22,822 nucleotides of DNA from a virus, in IMG/VR virus record IMGVR_UViG_3300024433_000059, positions 1 to 22,822 of that record. One strand, written 5' to 3'. This document shows positions 20,622 through 22,822 of the stretch, one piece after another (position 1 is the stretch's first letter; each line of letters begins with the position of its first letter). Under the pieces are notes generated by a model. The model was not told where the DNA came from. It saw only the letters and a program-made list of their open reading frames with translations, and did no database searches. The translations under genes were made by a program, and so were the position numbers.

Positions 20622-22027
20622 GAGTACACATCCATCGTTCCATTTGTAACAACAAACCTTTCTTTGGAGTAAAACCTGAACTGGAACGTCATAACGTCAG
20701 CCCTTCCCATTCTCCAAAAGTCGACCTGACCTCTGCGTAATCCTTGTTTCTTCAGTTCTTCAGTGACAACATTTCCGTACGTCACACCACTATCCTTAGA
20801 AAGTGACAACTCAACTTTGCTGACAGTAGCGTTGTTACCGGTCTCCATCTGAACGTTCAATCGGTTAACGATAAATATGTCAGAGTTTGGAGATCTATAA
20901 TGTGGCGTAACACGTACCCTAGGTATTTCTTTACCATCGTACGTTGTTATGTCAGTTCCCATCTCATATAGCTTAGAGTCGATAAAGCTAATGAAATACA
21001 ACTTATTTCCAAATAGAACTACCTGTTTAGCGATATGCCTATTACGACACTCGTCTGTAACGGTGTAAAACATCTTTGTATTAAAATCATATACGATAGA
21101 AAAATTATCGCTATCGAATGTGATCTGATAAAAAATATGTCCATCTTGTTGAAACAAGAATCCAACAGAATCTTCAGGCTTTTCTAATTGTGAAAGGATA
21201 AAATCCAATCCCTCTGTGGATATATGCTGAGGTTTTCCGCCAGTAGTGAATACGATATTCGGTTGAGACTTCTCATTCTTAGCAAGCCAGACAAGCATTC
21301 CAAAGCCTTCAGCAATTGTCTCTCTACTAAGTGCGCCATAATCTATAGCCAAAGAGTTCTCTCTGACATAAGGGAATATAGCAAGACCTTGGTCATACCA
21401 TATCTCAGCCGCCTTCTCTCCCATAATCCATAGCTGTCTATCTAAAACAACAGCAGCCTGAAGGATGTCTGCTTTAGTTTGAAGCGTTTGCTTATCCAGA
21501 GGAGGCCATACCAACCCATCATTTGGCGCAGACAAGTGCCAGCTACCAGAATCGTCAGTAGCGATGAAGTAACTATCCTGGAAATCTATGAATACAGGGA
21601 TAAAGTCAGTAGTAACAGGAGTAAAAATTGAGTTTGCGTAATCATAAATGTAAATCTTATTACCATCTTCGATAGCAACCTGACTGTTGAAGTTTTCAGA
21701 TATATGAACTGGGCCGCTAGTACTGTCTAGTCGACCAACTCTACGAGTTCCTAAGAAGTTGGTAACTACAAACACACCGCTTCCCATGACAACAATAAGC
21801 TCATTAAGCCTTGTTGAAACGAAAATACCGCGTGCTTCGCCACGACCAAAATCTAAAACTTCCTTGTAGCCAGAGAACGGTACAAGAGCGGGTACGCCAC
21901 TGTCTTGTCCAGTAACCATTAAGTTCATGGTTTCTTCAGTCGTCATCTGCTCATAGCGAGAAAACTTAGTTCCCCCGATGATATCTAATGGTACTGTCTG
22001 TTTTTGTTTGTGTTTGAATATAGGCAT
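20618..22027 (-). CDS. P22 gp10-like packaged-DNA stabilisation protein
   Basis: A 469-aa protein, close to the 472 residues of P22 gp10, and directly downstream of a gp4-like gene as in P22. The sequence has the character of a beta-propeller-like tail-hub protein: repeated short strands with aromatic ends (VHISENFNSQVAIEDGNKIY, FIPVFIDFQDSYFIATDDSG, AAEIWYDQGL). A gp10-type C-terminal beta domain follows (RLNVQMETG … VELSLSKDSGVTYG … FQFRFYSKERFVVTNGT). In P22, gp10 binds gp4 and closes the portal after packaging. The start is one base after the gp4-like stop. I recognise family features and context; alignment was not run. Confidence 0.8.
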   Translation of the reverse strand: MPIFKHKQKQTVPLDIIGGTKFSRYEQMTTEETMNLMVTGQDSGVPALVPFSGYKEVLDFGRGEARGIFVSTRLNELIVVMGSGVFVVTNFLGTRRVGRLDSTSGPVHISENFNSQVAIEDGNKIYIYDYANSIFTPVTTDFIPVFIDFQDSYFIATDDSGSWHLSAPNDGLVWPPLDKQTLQTKADILQAAVVLDRQLWIMGEKAAEIWYDQGLAIFPYVRENSLAIDYGALSRETIAEGFGMLVWLAKNEKSQPNIVFTTGGKPQHISTEGLDFILSQLEKPEDSVGFLFQQDGHIFYQITFDSDNFSIVYDFNTKMFYTVTDECRNRHIAKQVVLFGNKLYFISFIDSKLYEMGTDITTYDGKEIPRVRVTPHYRSPNSDIFIVNRLNVQMETGNNATVSKVELSLSKDSGVTYGNVVTEELKKQGLRRGQVDFWRMGRADVMTFQFRFYSKERFVVTNGTMDVYS

Positions 22028-22720
22028 CTATGGTGTCCATCCTCTGCCAAGGTTGGCTTGGCCATAACCAAAATAGTTATTACGGAACATGCTATCTCTA
22101 GTGATAGAAAGATCCGTTCCAACCATTTTATCCAACTGAGCTTCAAGACCTTTATAAGTAGGCTCGAGCTGTGGAGGATAAGAGTTACCAAAGAAGTCAC
22201 ATATTCTTTTTGCTAGGTGATACTTAAGATAAGATACATAAAATCTATCTAGTATAGTGTCTATGTCGTCAAAAAGTTCTAACTGCTGTAAGGCATACTT
22301 ACCAGTTATCTTCATCTCATATGGCTCATTTGGAATGAAGTACAAGTAAATACGCATTGCGCCAAGCTGACGTTCAGCGTAGTAATGAAATGGTAAATTC
22401 TGTAGATCGTCGACACGACCAGCACCGAAGTACCGTTTCTGTGTGTCTCTAACCATTGGGTATCTAACGTCATCAATGTTAAACGTTAGCTCCCTAATGT
22501 CCATCAGGCCAGGAATATCATAAATCTCCTGGCCTGGAACAGCATTAAACGTAGCGTGGGTATAATACGGTATAAGCGCAGTGCTCATAGATTTCTCGGC
22601 TAAGATATCATTCAACAGATCTAACCCGTCGGATGTCTGTTCAGCTGAAATCGTTTCAAACCCTCTAGCTAATATTCCAGATAGGTAATAAGCCTTAGTT
22701 ATGAGCTCAAGCGTATTCAT
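22028..22720 (-). CDS. P22 gp4-like tail accessory factor
   Basis: A 230-aa protein. The start MNTLELITKAYYLSGILARG, then 'SAEQTSDGLDLLNDILAEKS', has the helical layout of gp4-type head-completion proteins (a 'GL..LN.ML..W' style region). A beta-rich middle (GQEIYDIPGLMDIRELTFNI, RIYLYFIPNEPYEMKITGKY) and a helical end follow. P22 gp4 (166 aa) binds the portal ring and forms the seat for gp10; this homologue is longer. The ribosome site GAGGG lies within an inverted repeat with the end of the upstream gene, so translation may depend on ribosomes finishing that gene. Confidence 0.8.
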   Translation of the reverse strand: MNTLELITKAYYLSGILARGFETISAEQTSDGLDLLNDILAEKSMSTALIPYYTHATFNAVPGQEIYDIPGLMDIRELTFNIDDVRYPMVRDTQKRYFGAGRVDDLQNLPFHYYAERQLGAMRIYLYFIPNEPYEMKITGKYALQQLELFDDIDTILDRFYVSYLKYHLAKRICDFFGNSYPPQLEPTYKGLEAQLDKMVGTDLSITRDSMFRNNYFGYGQANLGRGWTP

Positions 22721-22722
22721 AT

Positions 22723-22759
22723 TGTACCCTCAATTGTTTAATGACCTAAAGAGGGTACA
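22723..22759 (-). promoter_or_regulatory. Hairpin sequestering the gp4-like ribosome site
   Basis: TGTACCCTC and GAGGGTACA are perfect 9-bp arms around 19 bases (22723-22731 and 22751-22759). On the mRNA the 5' arm lies in the last codons of the upstream gene, and the 3' arm contains the GAGGG Shine-Dalgarno of the gp4-like gene, four bases from its ATG plus spacer. Reading of the upstream stop would open the stem. Confidence 0.6.
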
Positions 22760-22822
22760 CAACTCGCATCGCGTATTCGTCAACTAATGTTGAACCCCAA
22801 ATACAGTCATTAACAAAGCCGC
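22746..22822 (-). CDS. C-terminus of an upstream late gene, probably capsid (partial)
   Basis: An open frame enters from the right edge and ends at TAG (22746-22748). The visible end is GFVNDCIWGSTLVDEYAMRV then VYPL. It is directly upstream of the gp4-like gene in the same direction, the position of the coat protein in P22-like phages, and the 'WG..LVDEYA.RVV.P' end is plausible for a capsid subunit. Twenty-four residues are not enough to prove that. The complete gene lies outside the window. Confidence 0.55.
   Translation of the reverse strand, partial: GFVNDCIWGSTLVDEYAMRVVYPL

Overview
The window looks like about half of the genome of a temperate, short-tailed (P22-like) bacteriophage of a gammaproteobacterium. 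The DNA is AT-rich with dense, overlapping genes. The host assignment is an inference from an E. coli-type DnaA box, sigma70-type promoters and the protein families present. I see no integrase, tRNA, rRNA, CRISPR array or insertion sequence.

Layout. (1) 1-2250, minus strand: an early-left operon of a small helical protein, a RusA resolvase and several unknown small genes. It ends in a cassette (a conserved 109-aa phage protein plus a striking hexamer repeat) flanked by a perfect 26-bp direct repeat. (2) 2251-2742: no protein gene. This stretch looks like a replication origin, with a perfect DnaA box, tandem 10-mers, an AT-rich hairpin and several inverted or iterated motifs. (3) 2743-3557, minus strand: a replication initiator resembling IncFII-type RepA, with a possible leader peptide. 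A probable ~105-nt antisense RNA with its own promoter and terminator runs the opposite way (3544-3684, plus strand). (4) 3694-4182: a short Cro/CI-type repressor, its operators, and divergent promoters. (5) 4183-6717, plus strand: an early-right operon of small unknown proteins, a Sak4-like ATPase, a DUF669 protein ending in a canonical SSB tail, and small membrane proteins. (6) 6714-22822, minus strand: the late virion operon. Read in its transcription direction it holds a capsid-like C-terminus, gp4-like tail accessory factor, gp10-like stabilisation protein, a small protein, three putative ejection proteins, a collar-domain tail protein, two small beta-rich proteins, two large fibres or spikes, and a lysis-like group.

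How it fits together. The order 'regulator, antisense RNA opposite the rep leader, leader peptide, rep, spacer, DnaA box, AT-rich origin' is the layout of IncFII/R1 plasmid replicons (copB-copA-tap-repA-CIS-oriR). With a phage repressor in the copB position and no integrase seen, the simplest reading is a podovirus that persists as a low-copy plasmid (a phage-plasmid). Both edges of the window lie in minus-strand genes, as expected if a circle joins RusA, unseen packaging genes (terminase, portal, scaffold) and the capsid-like gene at the right edge. That circular reading is inference. Functions of many small proteins are unknown and are stated as such.
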